The notes beneath the pieces were generated by a model, which did no database searches, was not told where the DNA came from, and was given only the letters and a program-made list of their open reading frames with translations. 27,036 nucleotides of DNA from assembly GCA_023255285.1 (NCBI GenBank), contig JALRIY010000006.1, positions 1 to 27,036 of the forward strand, written 5' to 3'. Shown piece by piece: positions 1 through 8,808 of this stretch (position 1 is its first letter; each line of letters starts with the position of its first letter). The DNA is from Algoriphagus sp. GTDB taxonomy: Bacteria > Bacteroidota > Bacteroidia > Cytophagales > Cyclobacteriaceae. The position numbers and the translations under genes are program-made.

Positions 1-1974
1 GACATTGTAGCGGTCCAAATTAGTGCCGGATAGGGCACTTACCGGGAGCAAGGTCACAGGCAGCTGCATGCGCTGATCGAGCAGGTGCCAGATCTCCCCT
101 GCTTCTCCGCTATCCACGCCCCCATCAACCAATAAGGCAATGCTTGGTGTTTTCAGAGGAAGGATAAAGGTTGAGCCTAGGTTGGCTCCCTGCGTGTACC
201 CTGTCGTCAATGCGTGGATATCCACGTGAGCAAATCGAGCTACTTCCTCTAGCTTTTTGAAGAAGGCCTGAGTGTCAAGGCCACTTTCGCCTTTGTCGAT
301 CAATACCGTTCCTCGGCCAAAGGTTTTCCCTTCTGCGGTCGAAAATTCTTTTGTGGCAACTCGAACCAGAAATCCAGCCTTCAACAACTGATAGGCCGCC
401 TTTGGCGCATAATAGTCGGTCCACTCCATCGCATACTGGTAAGCCCCGGCAGCACCGATTACCTTTCCTGGTGCTTGTGAAAAATTAGACTTATCCACAG
501 GGCTAACATTGGCTAGATTTACAATGCGGCTATTCAACGCCATAAAGTCTACCCCAAAAGCCATCGGATAGGTCCAAGCAGAAATATCATAAAACAAACT
601 GTCTTGAAAGGAAGTACGGGTTTCAAACATCGCCTTGATCAAGCGGTATTGAGGCTGATCGGCAGGAACGATGTAGGAGTTTCCTTTTTTAAACTGCTTG
701 CCATTGATGACTAAGTCTTCTTTTAGGGAAAAGAGCTTGATGTCATGTTGAAGAATCAAGTCTGCCAAGTGATAGCTCCTTGCATCTTCCTCTGGCGCAC
801 CAAAGATGTAGGCCTTGTTGATGTCGGCATCTGTTTCTTTTTTGATGTCCGTGTAGAAATCCTTCATCCATTGGTTGAGCTCCACCCGCATTTCTTTGGT
901 GGCCTGGTAGGAGGAGAGGTTCGCAGTAAATTGGTTACGGATCGTAAACGGAAAGCTTAGTAGCCCATTGCTGGTTTCTTGTAAGTGTCCTCTAGAACTT
1001 GCCTGCTCAAATAAGATCCCTATCGATCCTTGCACATCCGGATAGGTGGATCCCTTGCCGTAATAGAAATCGTCGTAGTTTTCTTGATTGTAATACAGCG
1101 AACCGATTTGATCCAAGGCTTTGGCATGGTAGGTACCGATCTTCTCAGTCAGCTCGAAGTTTTTCTTGGGTGTCAAAGGGTGGACACGGGAAGGGACCCC
1201 GGGCTGAAAAAAGAAAGTGCTGTTGGAGCCCATCTCGTGGAAGTCCAAGTGCACGTTCGGCAGCCAGCTTTGGAACACGCGTACGCGATTTCTAGATTCA
1301 GGATGCTGAACAGGCAGCCAGTCACGGTTGAGGTCAAACCAGTAGTGGTTGGTACGTCCTCGAGGCCATGCCTCGTTGAGTTCGCGCTGTGCGGGATCCC
1401 CATTCATGACGTAAGCTTTGTGGGAATTTACCCAGGAAGCAAAACGGTTGAGTCCATCCGGGTTGATGGATGGGTCAAGTAAGAGGACCATGTCTTTGAG
1501 GTCTGACTCGATTTCATTGGCAGCAGCAAAATGGTAGGCAGCGAGTAGCGCAGCATTGGCTCCACTCGGCTCATTTCCATGTACGGAGTAGCCCATAAAA
1601 AGGACCGCCGGCATGTTCGCAATATTGACCGAAGCTGCAGGGTCCCGGAGTTTGGCGCGCTCTGCCTTAATTTGGTCCAGTTTGGAAAGGTTGGCAGGAG
1701 CACTGATGGTCAATAGGGTTTGCGGTCGCTTTTCGTAAGTTCGGCCTGTTTCTTCAAATTTTACTCGATCTGAAGCTGCAGCTACAGCCTTCATGTACAT
1801 GACCAATTGGTCATGTGTCACATGCCATTCTCCTACTTCATAACCTAGGACCTGCTTTGGGGTAGGAACATTGGGGTTGTACGTATAGCCTTTGGGGAGG
1901 TAATAGCTCAAGTCTTGAGCATAGCCGAATTGACTGATAAGTGCTAACAGGAGCACAACGATGATATTTTTCAT
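1..1974 (-). CDS. Secreted M14-family zinc carboxypeptidase (3' end cut by window)
   Basis: The visible 658 residues begin with a signal peptide (MKNIIVVLLLALISQFGYAQ, cleavage near residue 20), so the protein is exported. The M14 metallocarboxypeptidase core is clear: zinc ligands H132 and E135 in HGNEPSG, an N216-R217 pair in DLNRDW that matches the substrate-carboxylate site of carboxypeptidase A, the third zinc ligand probably H246 in LDFHEMG, and the probable catalytic glutamate E323 in GILFEQASSRG. The family removes C-terminal residues or processes peptides. The exact substrate cannot be read from sequence. The long region after about residue 340 has no motif I recognise and resembles the C-terminal extension usual in large Bacteroidota M14 proteins. 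The stop codon lies outside the window, so a C-terminal sorting domain cannot be ruled in or out. The gene has its own ATG and lies 124 bp downstream of the SDR gene on the same strand. Confidence 0.9.
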   Translation of the reverse strand, partial: MKNIIVVLLLALISQFGYAQDLSYYLPKGYTYNPNVPTPKQVLGYEVGEWHVTHDQLVMYMKAVAAASDRVKFEETGRTYEKRPQTLLTISAPANLSKLDQIKAERAKLRDPAASVNIANMPAVLFMGYSVHGNEPSGANAALLAAYHFAAANEIESDLKDMVLLLDPSINPDGLNRFASWVNSHKAYVMNGDPAQRELNEAWPRGRTNHYWFDLNRDWLPVQHPESRNRVRVFQSWLPNVHLDFHEMGSNSTFFFQPGVPSRVHPLTPKKNFELTEKIGTYHAKALDQIGSLYYNQENYDDFYYGKGSTYPDVQGSIGILFEQASSRGHLQETSNGLLSFPFTIRNQFTANLSSYQATKEMRVELNQWMKDFYTDIKKETDADINKAYIFGAPEEDARSYHLADLILQHDIKLFSLKEDLVINGKQFKKGNSYIVPADQPQYRLIKAMFETRTSFQDSLFYDISAWTYPMAFGVDFMALNSRIVNLANVSPVDKSNFSQAPGKVIGAAGAYQYAMEWTDYYAPKAAYQLLKAGFLVRVATKEFSTAEGKTFGRGTVLIDKGESGLDTQAFFKKLEEVARFAHVDIHALTTGYTQGANLGSTFILPLKTPSIALLVDGGVDSGEAGEIWHLLDQRMQLPVTLLPVSALSGTNLDRYNV

Positions 1975-2098
1975 ACTTAAAGGGTAAATCTTTCCCTAAA
2001 GTCCTTATTCCTGAGGTTAAAAAAAACATTTTTAGACTGATGGTTAAAAAAAAAGGCAAGCTGTCGTTACCATTGGATTAGCAGTGGCTCCTTCTCAC

Positions 2099-2983
2099 TT
2101 AAAAAATAGCCTTTAGGGCATCGGTCAATTTTGGATATTCAAATTCAAAGCCTGCTTTTTGAATTTTTTGGCTTGACACCCGATTTCCTCCCAGCACCAT
2201 GGCTGCCATTTCTCCAAGTACCAACTTCAAAACAAATTCCGGTACCCCAAGCCCCAGGTAAGGTTTGCCTTTAGCTGTTGCGGCCTCTTTAGTTAATTGT
2301 TGGTTGGTGGCAGGATATGGGCCTACCGCATTATAAATTCCTTGAAGCGTGGTTTTTTCCAATGCAAAAACAAACATCCGTACCAAGTCTTCCACATGGA
2401 TCCAGCTCATCCATTGTGCTCCTGTACCTAGTGGGGCAGCTACAGGCGGCTTGAGCATTTCGGCTAAAGCCCCTCCCTGTGCATCCAAGACGATGCCAAT
2501 CCGAAGTATTACACATCTTAGAGACAAGGCTTCAATCTTTTTGACCTCATTTTCCCAAGCCCGAACCACATCTGCTAAAAAATCTGTACCTGAGGAACTG
2601 CCCTCATCCAGTAGTGCAGCGCCGGTATCAAAGCCATAGTAACCTACCGCGGATGCTGAGATAAACACACTTGGCCTCTGTTTTGCCGCTGCTATGGCTC
2701 GATGCAGTAGCGCAGTACTTTCGGTTCTAGACCGTAGGATGGCCTGCTTACGTTCTCTTGTCCAGCGCTTTTCTGCTACCCCTTCCCCAGCCAAGTGCAC
2801 CACAGCATCTGCCCATTCCAGGGCTTTTGGATCTATTTCCTGACGAGCTACATCCCAGAGAAAATGGGTCCGCTGCTGTGGTCTTCTGCTTAGCCAAGCT
2901 ACTTCGTACCCTTTTTGCTCCAGTAAAGCGGTCAGTTGTTTCCCGACCAATCCTGAGCCTCCAGTAATGAGAATGTTTTTCAT
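2099..2983 (-). CDS. TIGR01777-family NAD(P)-dependent SDR epimerase-like protein
   Basis: A 294-residue extended SDR protein. The nucleotide-binding glycine motif TGGSGLVG is at residues 7-14, followed by VVHLAG (61-66), the family signature SRTEST (85-90) and SASAVGYYG (109-117), which holds the active-site tyrosine region. The last 45 or so residues (GGNRVSSQKIQKAGFEF onward) form the DUF1731 tail typical of TIGR01777/YfcH proteins. Length is normal for the family. The family's reaction is not established; NAD(P) binding is expected from the fold. The gene is divergent from the CLC transporter, and the 133-bp gap between them contains a 14-bp palindrome. Family assignment is firm, function unknown. 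Confidence 0.9.
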   Translation of the reverse strand: MKNILITGGSGLVGKQLTALLEQKGYEVAWLSRRPQQRTHFLWDVARQEIDPKALEWADAVVHLAGEGVAEKRWTRERKQAILRSRTESTALLHRAIAAAKQRPSVFISASAVGYYGFDTGAALLDEGSSSGTDFLADVVRAWENEVKKIEALSLRCVILRIGIVLDAQGGALAEMLKPPVAAPLGTGAQWMSWIHVEDLVRMFVFALEKTTLQGIYNAVGPYPATNQQLTKEAATAKGKPYLGLGVPEFVLKLVLGEMAAMVLGGNRVSSQKIQKAGFEFEYPKLTDALKAIF

Positions 2984-3035
2984 GAACGCGTATTTTGTGG
3001 ATAACTCATTTACTTGGCAATTGGTTGCTCCGTGA

Positions 3036-3049
3036 AGGACTTAAGTCCT
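3036..3049. promoter_or_regulatory. 14-bp perfect palindrome in divergent intergenic region
   Basis: AGGACTTAAGTCCT is its own reverse complement and sits in the 133-bp gap between the divergent SDR and CLC genes, 68 bp before the CLC start. A homodimeric repressor could bind it. One or two perfect 14-mers are expected by chance in 27 kb, but far fewer within a gap this small. No regulator gene is adjacent, so the operator role is only suggested. Confidence 0.25.
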
Positions 3050-3116
3050 AAATTGATGAAGTGCAATTAGAAAAATGCGTTCCATGTCCCTAGAAATCTC
3101 CTAAATCCCCCTTTCT

Positions 3117-4346
3117 TTGTACCAAAAGGTCCCTCAATCTCCGATTATCTTGCTGAAATACCTTCTTTTTTGGATAGCCATTGGTGCCGGAATCGGAATA
3201 TTTTCGGGTTCCGCCTCTGCCATTTTTTTGCTTTCCCTGGATTGGGTGGGCGGGGTTCGGGATGCCCATCTATGGCTTTTAGGGGGCTTACCCCCAGCAG
3301 GATTTGTAATTGGCTACTGCTACCACCGTTACGGGTATGGTCTTGAAAAAGGAAACAATTTAATCTTAGCCGGAATCTATACTCCCCAGCCAACTCTGCC
3401 CTGGCGCATGGCACCTTTTGTTTTATTTGGCACCTTAATCACCCACCTTTTTGGGGGCTCCGCGGGAAGGGAAGGCACAGCAGTACAAATGGGTGCTTCT
3501 TTGGCTGCCCAGTTGGGTAAGCGATGGACCCTAGATAAGAATACTGGCAGGACCTTGTTGATTTGTGGAGTAGCAGGGGGATTTGCCTCGGTGTTTGGGA
3601 CGCCCTTGGCAGGAGCGGTATTTTCTCTAGAATGGTTATTTCGTAGAAAGATAGACCCCAACTCTATTTTTCCAGCTTTCTGGGCTGCGTTTATAGCTTA
3701 TTGGGTCTGCGATTGGGTCTGGGGTATTGGCCATACGACCTATTTTATTCCCGAGATTACTCCCCATACCCTAGTCAACTTGGCATGGATGATTCCCGCA
3801 GGAATAGTCTTTGGCCTGGCAGCTCGACTATTTGTGGAGGCAGGTCATGGGGTAAATCGGCTCTTCAGCACCATTGCCTATCCTCCATTTCGGCCTTTCG
3901 TGGGGGGACTGCTAGTTGCAGGGACCGTATACCTCACGGGTGCTTACACGTACATAGGCTTGGGTGTTCCGCGGATAGTCGAGGCTTTTGAAACTCCCCT
4001 GCCCTGGTATGATTTTTTGGCGAAAACAGGCTTAACAGCTTTGACACTCGGCTCTGGATTTAAAGGCGGGGAGGTCACCCCACTTTTCTTTACGGGGGCC
4101 ACGCTAGGCAACGCCCTGGCAGCCTATATCCCTCTTCCATTAGCACTTTTGGCAGGTTGTGGATTTGTGGGAGTATTTGCAGGAGCTACGAATACGCCTT
4201 TGGCCTGTACCTTGATGGGGATGGAATTGTTTGGCCTAGAAGCAGGAGTCTACCTGGGAATTTCCTGTTTGCTTGCCTTTATTTTTAGTGGAAAAGGAAG
4301 CATTTACGCTTCACAAGATCTGGGCTGGAAGAGGTCATTGCCCTAA
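3117..4346 (+). CDS. CLC-family anion/proton antiporter, probable fluoride-type (CLC-F)
   Basis: A 409-residue membrane protein of the CLC family with many hydrophobic segments and no C-terminal CBS domains. The gating glutamate is E119 in GGSAGREGTAVQMG, and the C-terminal pore tyrosine is probably Y397 in GSIYASQ. Where chloride-type CLCs have the pore serine motif GSGIP, this protein has GNN (79-81). Replacement of that serine by Asn or Met together with GREGT/V is typical of the CLC-F group, which exports fluoride in exchange for protons. Fluoride specificity is therefore likely but inferred, and no fluoride riboswitch is visible upstream. The start is a TTG: an in-frame stop lies at 3102-3104 and the next ATG is at residue 98, inside the fold. 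It converges with murF-alr, 14 bp away. Confidence 0.88.
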   Translation: MYQKVPQSPIILLKYLLFWIAIGAGIGIFSGSASAIFLLSLDWVGGVRDAHLWLLGGLPPAGFVIGYCYHRYGYGLEKGNNLILAGIYTPQPTLPWRMAPFVLFGTLITHLFGGSAGREGTAVQMGASLAAQLGKRWTLDKNTGRTLLICGVAGGFASVFGTPLAGAVFSLEWLFRRKIDPNSIFPAFWAAFIAYWVCDWVWGIGHTTYFIPEITPHTLVNLAWMIPAGIVFGLAARLFVEAGHGVNRLFSTIAYPPFRPFVGGLLVAGTVYLTGAYTYIGLGVPRIVEAFETPLPWYDFLAKTGLTALTLGSGFKGGEVTPLFFTGATLGNALAAYIPLPLALLAGCGFVGVFAGATNTPLACTLMGMELFGLEAGVYLGISCLLAFIFSGKGSIYASQDLGWKRSLP

Positions 4347-4360
4347 ATCTGCTCCAACTT

Positions 4361-6832
4361 TCAATCCAAATAATACACGCGTCTGACGCGGCCACTGATA
4401 TTGGTGAGCAGCTCATAAGGGATAGTTCCAATACGATCGGCAAGTTCTTTCAGTGAAATCTCCTCCCCATACACGATGGCTTCGTCCCCAGCTTTGACTC
4501 CGGGGATAGTGCTCACATCCACCATCACCATATCCATACAGACATTGCCGATCACTAGAGCTTTTTTGCCTTCAATTAGTACATAGCCCTTTCCTTGGGA
4601 AAATCTACGGTCGTATCCATCTGCATAGCCGAGGGCCAAGGTGGCGATTCGCCCCCCTTCGGGCAAACTCCCCTTTCTGGAATAGCCCACCGTAGCTCCA
4701 GCAGCTAGGGTTTTGATTTGGGAAATGGTGGTTTTTAAGGTACTTACCGCCTTCAAAGAACGGTCGTGCTTGCCTGTCACTTCTACCCCATATAGGCCGA
4801 TACCTAGGCGCACCATGTCCAGCTGGAAGTCTGGATAACGCACAATCCCCGCCGAGTTGAGCGCATGCCGCAGGGGCTTATAGGAAAGAATAGAACAGAT
4901 AGATTCGCTCATTTCTTGAAATTGCTGCAGCTGCTGCAGCGAAAAATCATCATGTGCTTCTTCGTCTGCTCCTACCAAGTGGGTGTACACACTTGCCACT
5001 TGCAGTTGAGGGTACTGTAGGATCAATGCCTTTAGTTCCACAAGTTGCGCCTGCTCAAAGCCCAAGCGATTCATCCCGGTATCTAAATCCAAATGGATGG
5101 ATAATTGAAGGGATTGGTGCTGTACATAAGTGCCCAATTTCCTGAAAAATTCGGGACTAAATACCACGGGCTCGAGCTGGTATTGGGAAAGTAAATCGAA
5201 GGATTCTTCTACCGGATTGAGCACCATAATGGGGAGTTGAATTCCCTGTTTGCGTAGGCTTACCCCCTCATCGGTATAGGCTACTGCCAGGTAATCGGCC
5301 CCCAAGGTCTGCAGATGATTGGCGATTTCTGCAGCTCCTCCTCCGTAGGCAAAAGCCTTTACCATCACCATGACCCGTGTGCTTGGCGCGAGCTGTCGTT
5401 TGTAAAAATTAAAATTATGGGTCAGTGCATTCAAATTGATCTCCAAGGTGGTGCCATGAATGCGCTGTTGAAGTCGATTGACCACCCGTTCAAAGGTATA
5501 TGCTCGTGCCCCGGTGATGAGAATGAGATCATTTTGAAATTGCTCTGGCTGTAGTTCCAACAAGAGTTGCTCGGTGTTGGAAAATGTGCGGACCCCTTTT
5601 GCTAGTAAGGTTTCCAAGTGTTGAATCTGTGTACCTACTCCGATTACTTGATCAATTCCATAGGATTGAATCAAATCGGCAACTTCTTTGTATACTTTCT
5701 CGGGGAGGCCTTGTTGGAGAAGATCTGAAATAATAAGGATTTTGGAGCGTTTGGGGCGCTGTTGACTCAAAAATTCAAGTGCCACCTTGAGCCCAGCCAG
5801 GTCGTTGTTGTAAGTGTCATCAATAAGAAGTGAGTCATTGAGACCTGGCTTGAGCGTAAGCCGCATGTCTATGGGCTTCAGATGACTCAGCCCTTCTTGT
5901 ATACTCTTGACTTCCTGACCCAAACTCAGCGAAGCAAGGATTACATGGGTGACGTTTTCTAGAGAAGCTTGATCGGTAAAAGGTACTTGAAAAGTGAAGG
6001 TTTGTCCATCGCTTTTCATCACCACAATTCTAGAATGGGTTTCTTGGTTTTTCCAAGATACGAGGTAATCTGCCCCAGCTTTTTTGGACCAGGAAATACG
6101 TTTTTCAGTGGGGAGTTGTTGCTCAATTTCTTGGGCGAGCAGGTCATGATCCTTGCAATACAAAAGAAAGTTTACGCCTGCAAAGAGCTTAAGTTTCTCG
6201 GTGATCTTCTCCTTTATACCCAGAAATCCTTCCTCATGAGCAGAACCAATGTTGGTGAAAATTCCCAACCCAGGCTGTATCATTTGTGCCAAGGTATCCA
6301 TGTCTCCTGTTTTGGAAACCCCGGCCTCCAAGAGAGCTACTTGGTGGTAGGATTGAATCCCGAAGATCGATAGGGGCACACCCACCTGAGAATTGTAGCT
6401 TTTTGGACTTTTGGCTACCGCAAACTGTTGGCTGAGTACCTGACCTAGCCATTCCTTGACGATGGTTTTGCCATTACTTCCCGTGATTCCTACTACGGGT
6501 TTTGTGAATTGAACCCTTTGGTAGGTGGCCAAAGATTGAAGTGCGATTCGCGTATCCTTCACTTGAATAAAATAGCCCCGTTCCAGCCAGGAGGAAGGAA
6601 TGTTTGCTTGATCATCTACCAAAAAATAGCTGACTCCCAAGTCCAAGAGTTCGGGCACAAAGGAAATCCCATCTGCCTTTGCCCCTTTTAAGGCTACAAA
6701 CAAATTTTGTTGAGGATGAAGGACCTGCCTCGAATCAATGCTGATTTGAGCAATCGCTTGGCCAGGATCCTTTCCTTGGCCCGCGCCTCCGGTAATTTTT
6801 TCTAAAAGGGATGGAGTAAAGGAAATCAACAT
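4361..6832 (-). CDS. murF-alr: Bifunctional UDP-MurNAc-tripeptide D-Ala-D-Ala ligase / alanine racemase
   Basis: An 823-residue fusion. Residues 1 to about 455 are MurF, the ATP-dependent ligase that adds D-Ala-D-Ala to UDP-MurNAc-tripeptide: P-loop GSNGKT (118-123), a DDTYN motif and the C-terminal ITGARAYTFERV segment. Residues from about 456 are a complete PLP-dependent alanine racemase (Alr): the PLP lysine is K492 in MVKAFAYGGG, the second catalytic residue is probably Y717 in VGYSRKG, and the NVCMDMVMVD motif follows. The fusion is a known Bacteroidota arrangement that joins D-Ala production to its use in peptidoglycan precursors; Ddl, the step between, is not in the window. The lysine motif has Phe where many racemases have Asn (KANAYG). 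Its ATG directly follows the stop codon of the upstream membrane gene, so the two are surely co-transcribed. Confidence 0.95.
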   Translation of the reverse strand: MLISFTPSLLEKITGGAGQGKDPGQAIAQISIDSRQVLHPQQNLFVALKGAKADGISFVPELLDLGVSYFLVDDQANIPSSWLERGYFIQVKDTRIALQSLATYQRVQFTKPVVGITGSNGKTIVKEWLGQVLSQQFAVAKSPKSYNSQVGVPLSIFGIQSYHQVALLEAGVSKTGDMDTLAQMIQPGLGIFTNIGSAHEEGFLGIKEKITEKLKLFAGVNFLLYCKDHDLLAQEIEQQLPTEKRISWSKKAGADYLVSWKNQETHSRIVVMKSDGQTFTFQVPFTDQASLENVTHVILASLSLGQEVKSIQEGLSHLKPIDMRLTLKPGLNDSLLIDDTYNNDLAGLKVALEFLSQQRPKRSKILIISDLLQQGLPEKVYKEVADLIQSYGIDQVIGVGTQIQHLETLLAKGVRTFSNTEQLLLELQPEQFQNDLILITGARAYTFERVVNRLQQRIHGTTLEINLNALTHNFNFYKRQLAPSTRVMVMVKAFAYGGGAAEIANHLQTLGADYLAVAYTDEGVSLRKQGIQLPIMVLNPVEESFDLLSQYQLEPVVFSPEFFRKLGTYVQHQSLQLSIHLDLDTGMNRLGFEQAQLVELKALILQYPQLQVASVYTHLVGADEEAHDDFSLQQLQQFQEMSESICSILSYKPLRHALNSAGIVRYPDFQLDMVRLGIGLYGVEVTGKHDRSLKAVSTLKTTISQIKTLAAGATVGYSRKGSLPEGGRIATLALGYADGYDRRFSQGKGYVLIEGKKALVIGNVCMDMVMVDVSTIPGVKAGDEAIVYGEEISLKELADRIGTIPYELLTNISGRVRRVYYLD

Positions 6833-7894
6833 TTAATTTTCCTCCTTTTTCTTCTTGAAAAATACCTGACGAATCCAGCGAGGGAGAAAAATTGCTCCTA
6901 ATATCAAGTACGGGTAGTAGGAGAAAAGTCTCCAAACGATGCTGGTAACAAAGGTGTATTTGCCAAGAAATTCTTGGAAAAATTGGCCATAGAAAAATTC
7001 GGCTGTACCACTACTTCCTGGGGTAGGGGAGATCATCATGACTATCCACATGATTACTTGCCGTGCAAACACGACGATGTGTTCAATAAAATCTAGGGGC
7101 ACAAAGGCAGAGATCAGCGCATTGAGCATCAAATATCTGGAAGACCAAACAAACAGGGTTGCCCCGATGATTGGAAGCCAATACCGATAGTTTTTTCCGG
7201 ATAATTGCCTAGAAGCCTCAATAATTTGATCCCCATATTCTTGGGCATCGTGCTTCCATTTACGAAGAAATTTGATTGAAAAAAGTTTAATTAAAACCCA
7301 TTTGAAGACCCTAGGTCTATAAAATAGCGCTGCAGCCATTACCAAACTATACGATGCGTAGAGGGCATAGCTAATCCAAAATATGGCCTGCAGACTGTTG
7401 CCCAACTGTGATTCCAAGAGCTTGCTTTCAGGAAAAATATTTCCTTTGGCAAAGAAGAGAATGATAGGAGCCCCAATCACGAAAAATAGGTTGTCCAAAA
7501 TAGCAGTTACCATTACAAAGGCGATGGCTTTGCCCATTTTAATCCCCTCTTTGTTGAGAATAAAAATAGCAACTGCCGTTCCTCCTACAACAGATGGAGT
7601 AACTGCTGAAGCAAATTCCCACAGAATAATGACGTAAATCGCACGGGTCCAAGTTAGGTGTCTATCTGTGATTTCACGAATTCGGTAGACATAGCCCAAG
7701 TCTCGAAAAAAGATAACGACAAGGGATAAAAAAATAAAAATTGGGGAGGCGTCTACGACCACTTTTAGGTTGTCGGAAGTCAAATTAGGATCCAAATAAA
7801 ACATCGTAAATACGATGGCAAGACCAATTAATACGGGCACCCAAACCCGATTTGGATTGAGTGTTTGGAAAATTTTTTTATTGTCTAGCTTCAT
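6833..7894 (-). CDS. UPF0104 / LPG-synthase-TM-like integral membrane (flippase-like) protein
   Basis: A 353-residue inner-membrane protein with about seven or eight hydrophobic segments (for example residues 17-35, 50-66 and 85-105) and a very basic, charged C-terminus (FFKKKKEEN). It matches the lysylphosphatidylglycerol-synthase transmembrane/YbhN family (TIGR00374), with the typical GGTAVAIFIL and PTPGSSGTAE (290-299) motifs. The soluble aminoacyl-transfer domain of full-length MprF is absent, so only the flippase-like part is present; the lipid moved is unknown. It overlaps scpA by 4 bp (ATGA) and abuts murF-alr with no gap, which makes a tight three-gene operon and hints at a role in envelope assembly. 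Confidence 0.85.
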   Translation of the reverse strand: MKLDNKKIFQTLNPNRVWVPVLIGLAIVFTMFYLDPNLTSDNLKVVVDASPIFIFLSLVVIFFRDLGYVYRIREITDRHLTWTRAIYVIILWEFASAVTPSVVGGTAVAIFILNKEGIKMGKAIAFVMVTAILDNLFFVIGAPIILFFAKGNIFPESKLLESQLGNSLQAIFWISYALYASYSLVMAAALFYRPRVFKWVLIKLFSIKFLRKWKHDAQEYGDQIIEASRQLSGKNYRYWLPIIGATLFVWSSRYLMLNALISAFVPLDFIEHIVVFARQVIMWIVMMISPTPGSSGTAEFFYGQFFQEFLGKYTFVTSIVWRLFSYYPYLILGAIFLPRWIRQVFFKKKKEEN

Positions 7895-8643
7895 GCTTCG
7901 GTAGCGACAGGTTCAATTTTCTCTACCCAAAAATTATTGTATCCTTCTCCCAAAACAAGAGTAAGCTTGGCAAGCTGAAGCAATTCTAGAATGGCTAGAA
8001 AAGTATAAATCACAAAAATCTTTTCCGGTTTGTATTCGATTAGCTCAGTAAATGGAACTTGCCTCATGGAACTTATTTTTTCAAGCACAAACTCTTTTTG
8101 TTGCTCAATGGTGTAGGGATACTGGATCACCGTATGCGTTGGCGCATCCACTCTAGTGGCCATGCGCGTCATGCACTTTTGGAATACATGAAGTAATTTG
8201 TACAAGTCTAAATGCTGTAATTCTCCCTCTACATCTTCCAACTTACTAAGCCCTTGTAGTTCTTTGACGAGATTTCCACGCTTTTCCTTTGCCAAGCGAT
8301 TTTGCTCCAGCATTGAAAGTTCTTCAACTACTGATTTGTATTTTTTGTATTCAAGTAGGTTTCGTACCAATTCCTCCCTGGGATCCACTATTTCGCCCTG
8401 CTCGTTTAGCTCAGGCCTTGGTAATAACATCCTTGATTTAATCTTCATTAAAGTAGCCGCAAATAGGATAAATTCACTGGCTACTTCCATTTCTAATGTC
8501 TCTAGCTGTTGGATATACTCCAAAAAATCGGTCGTAATCTTGAAGATGGGAATGTCATAAATATCCAATTCGTCCCGCTCAATAAAAAAGAGCATGAGGT
8601 CAAAAGGACCTTCGAATAGGGGTAATTTGATTTCGAAACTCAC
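7891..8643 (-). CDS. scpA: Segregation and condensation protein A
   Basis: A 250-residue ScpA kleisin, the bridging subunit of the SMC-ScpA-ScpB condensin that compacts and segregates the chromosome. The N-terminal helix-rich SMC-binding region reads LPLFEGPFDLMLFFIERDELDIYDIPI, followed by a long charged middle and a C-terminal winged-helix part (FTELIEYKPEKIFVIYTFLAILELLQL). The length is usual. The start is GTG: reading upstream, an in-frame TAA lies at 8656-8658 and no ATG intervenes. It is the first gene of the operon with the flippase-like gene and murF-alr. Its partner scpB is not in the window. Confidence 0.93.
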   Translation of the reverse strand: MSFEIKLPLFEGPFDLMLFFIERDELDIYDIPIFKITTDFLEYIQQLETLEMEVASEFILFAATLMKIKSRMLLPRPELNEQGEIVDPREELVRNLLEYKKYKSVVEELSMLEQNRLAKEKRGNLVKELQGLSKLEDVEGELQHLDLYKLLHVFQKCMTRMATRVDAPTHTVIQYPYTIEQQKEFVLEKISSMRQVPFTELIEYKPEKIFVIYTFLAILELLQLAKLTLVLGEGYNNFWVEKIEPVATEA

Positions 8644-8808
8644 CGGATATTTAATTTATTGGATTAATTTTGCATATTCCTAGCCAAAGATATTCAATTC
8701 ATGAATTCTATGGCCCAGAAATTAGAAAGAGTCACTTCAAATGTGAGGTATTTTTCAAACAAACAGACCCTGTAAAAGTTATTCTTTTTTGTCAATCGCC
8801 CCTTGCCA

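Noticed and set aside
1030..1482. 150-codon open frame on the plus strand inside the M14 peptidase gene
   Set aside because: It is antisense to a well-supported coding region with conserved catalytic motifs, and its translation shows no recognisable domain.
2984..3116. Fluoride riboswitch upstream of the CLC gene
   Set aside because: No stretch resembles the conserved crcB-motif core; only a palindrome is seen.
8696..8707. 12-bp palindrome AATTCATGAATT between scpA and dxs
   Set aside because: Several perfect 12-mers are expected by chance in 27 kb, and the sequence is A/T-rich.
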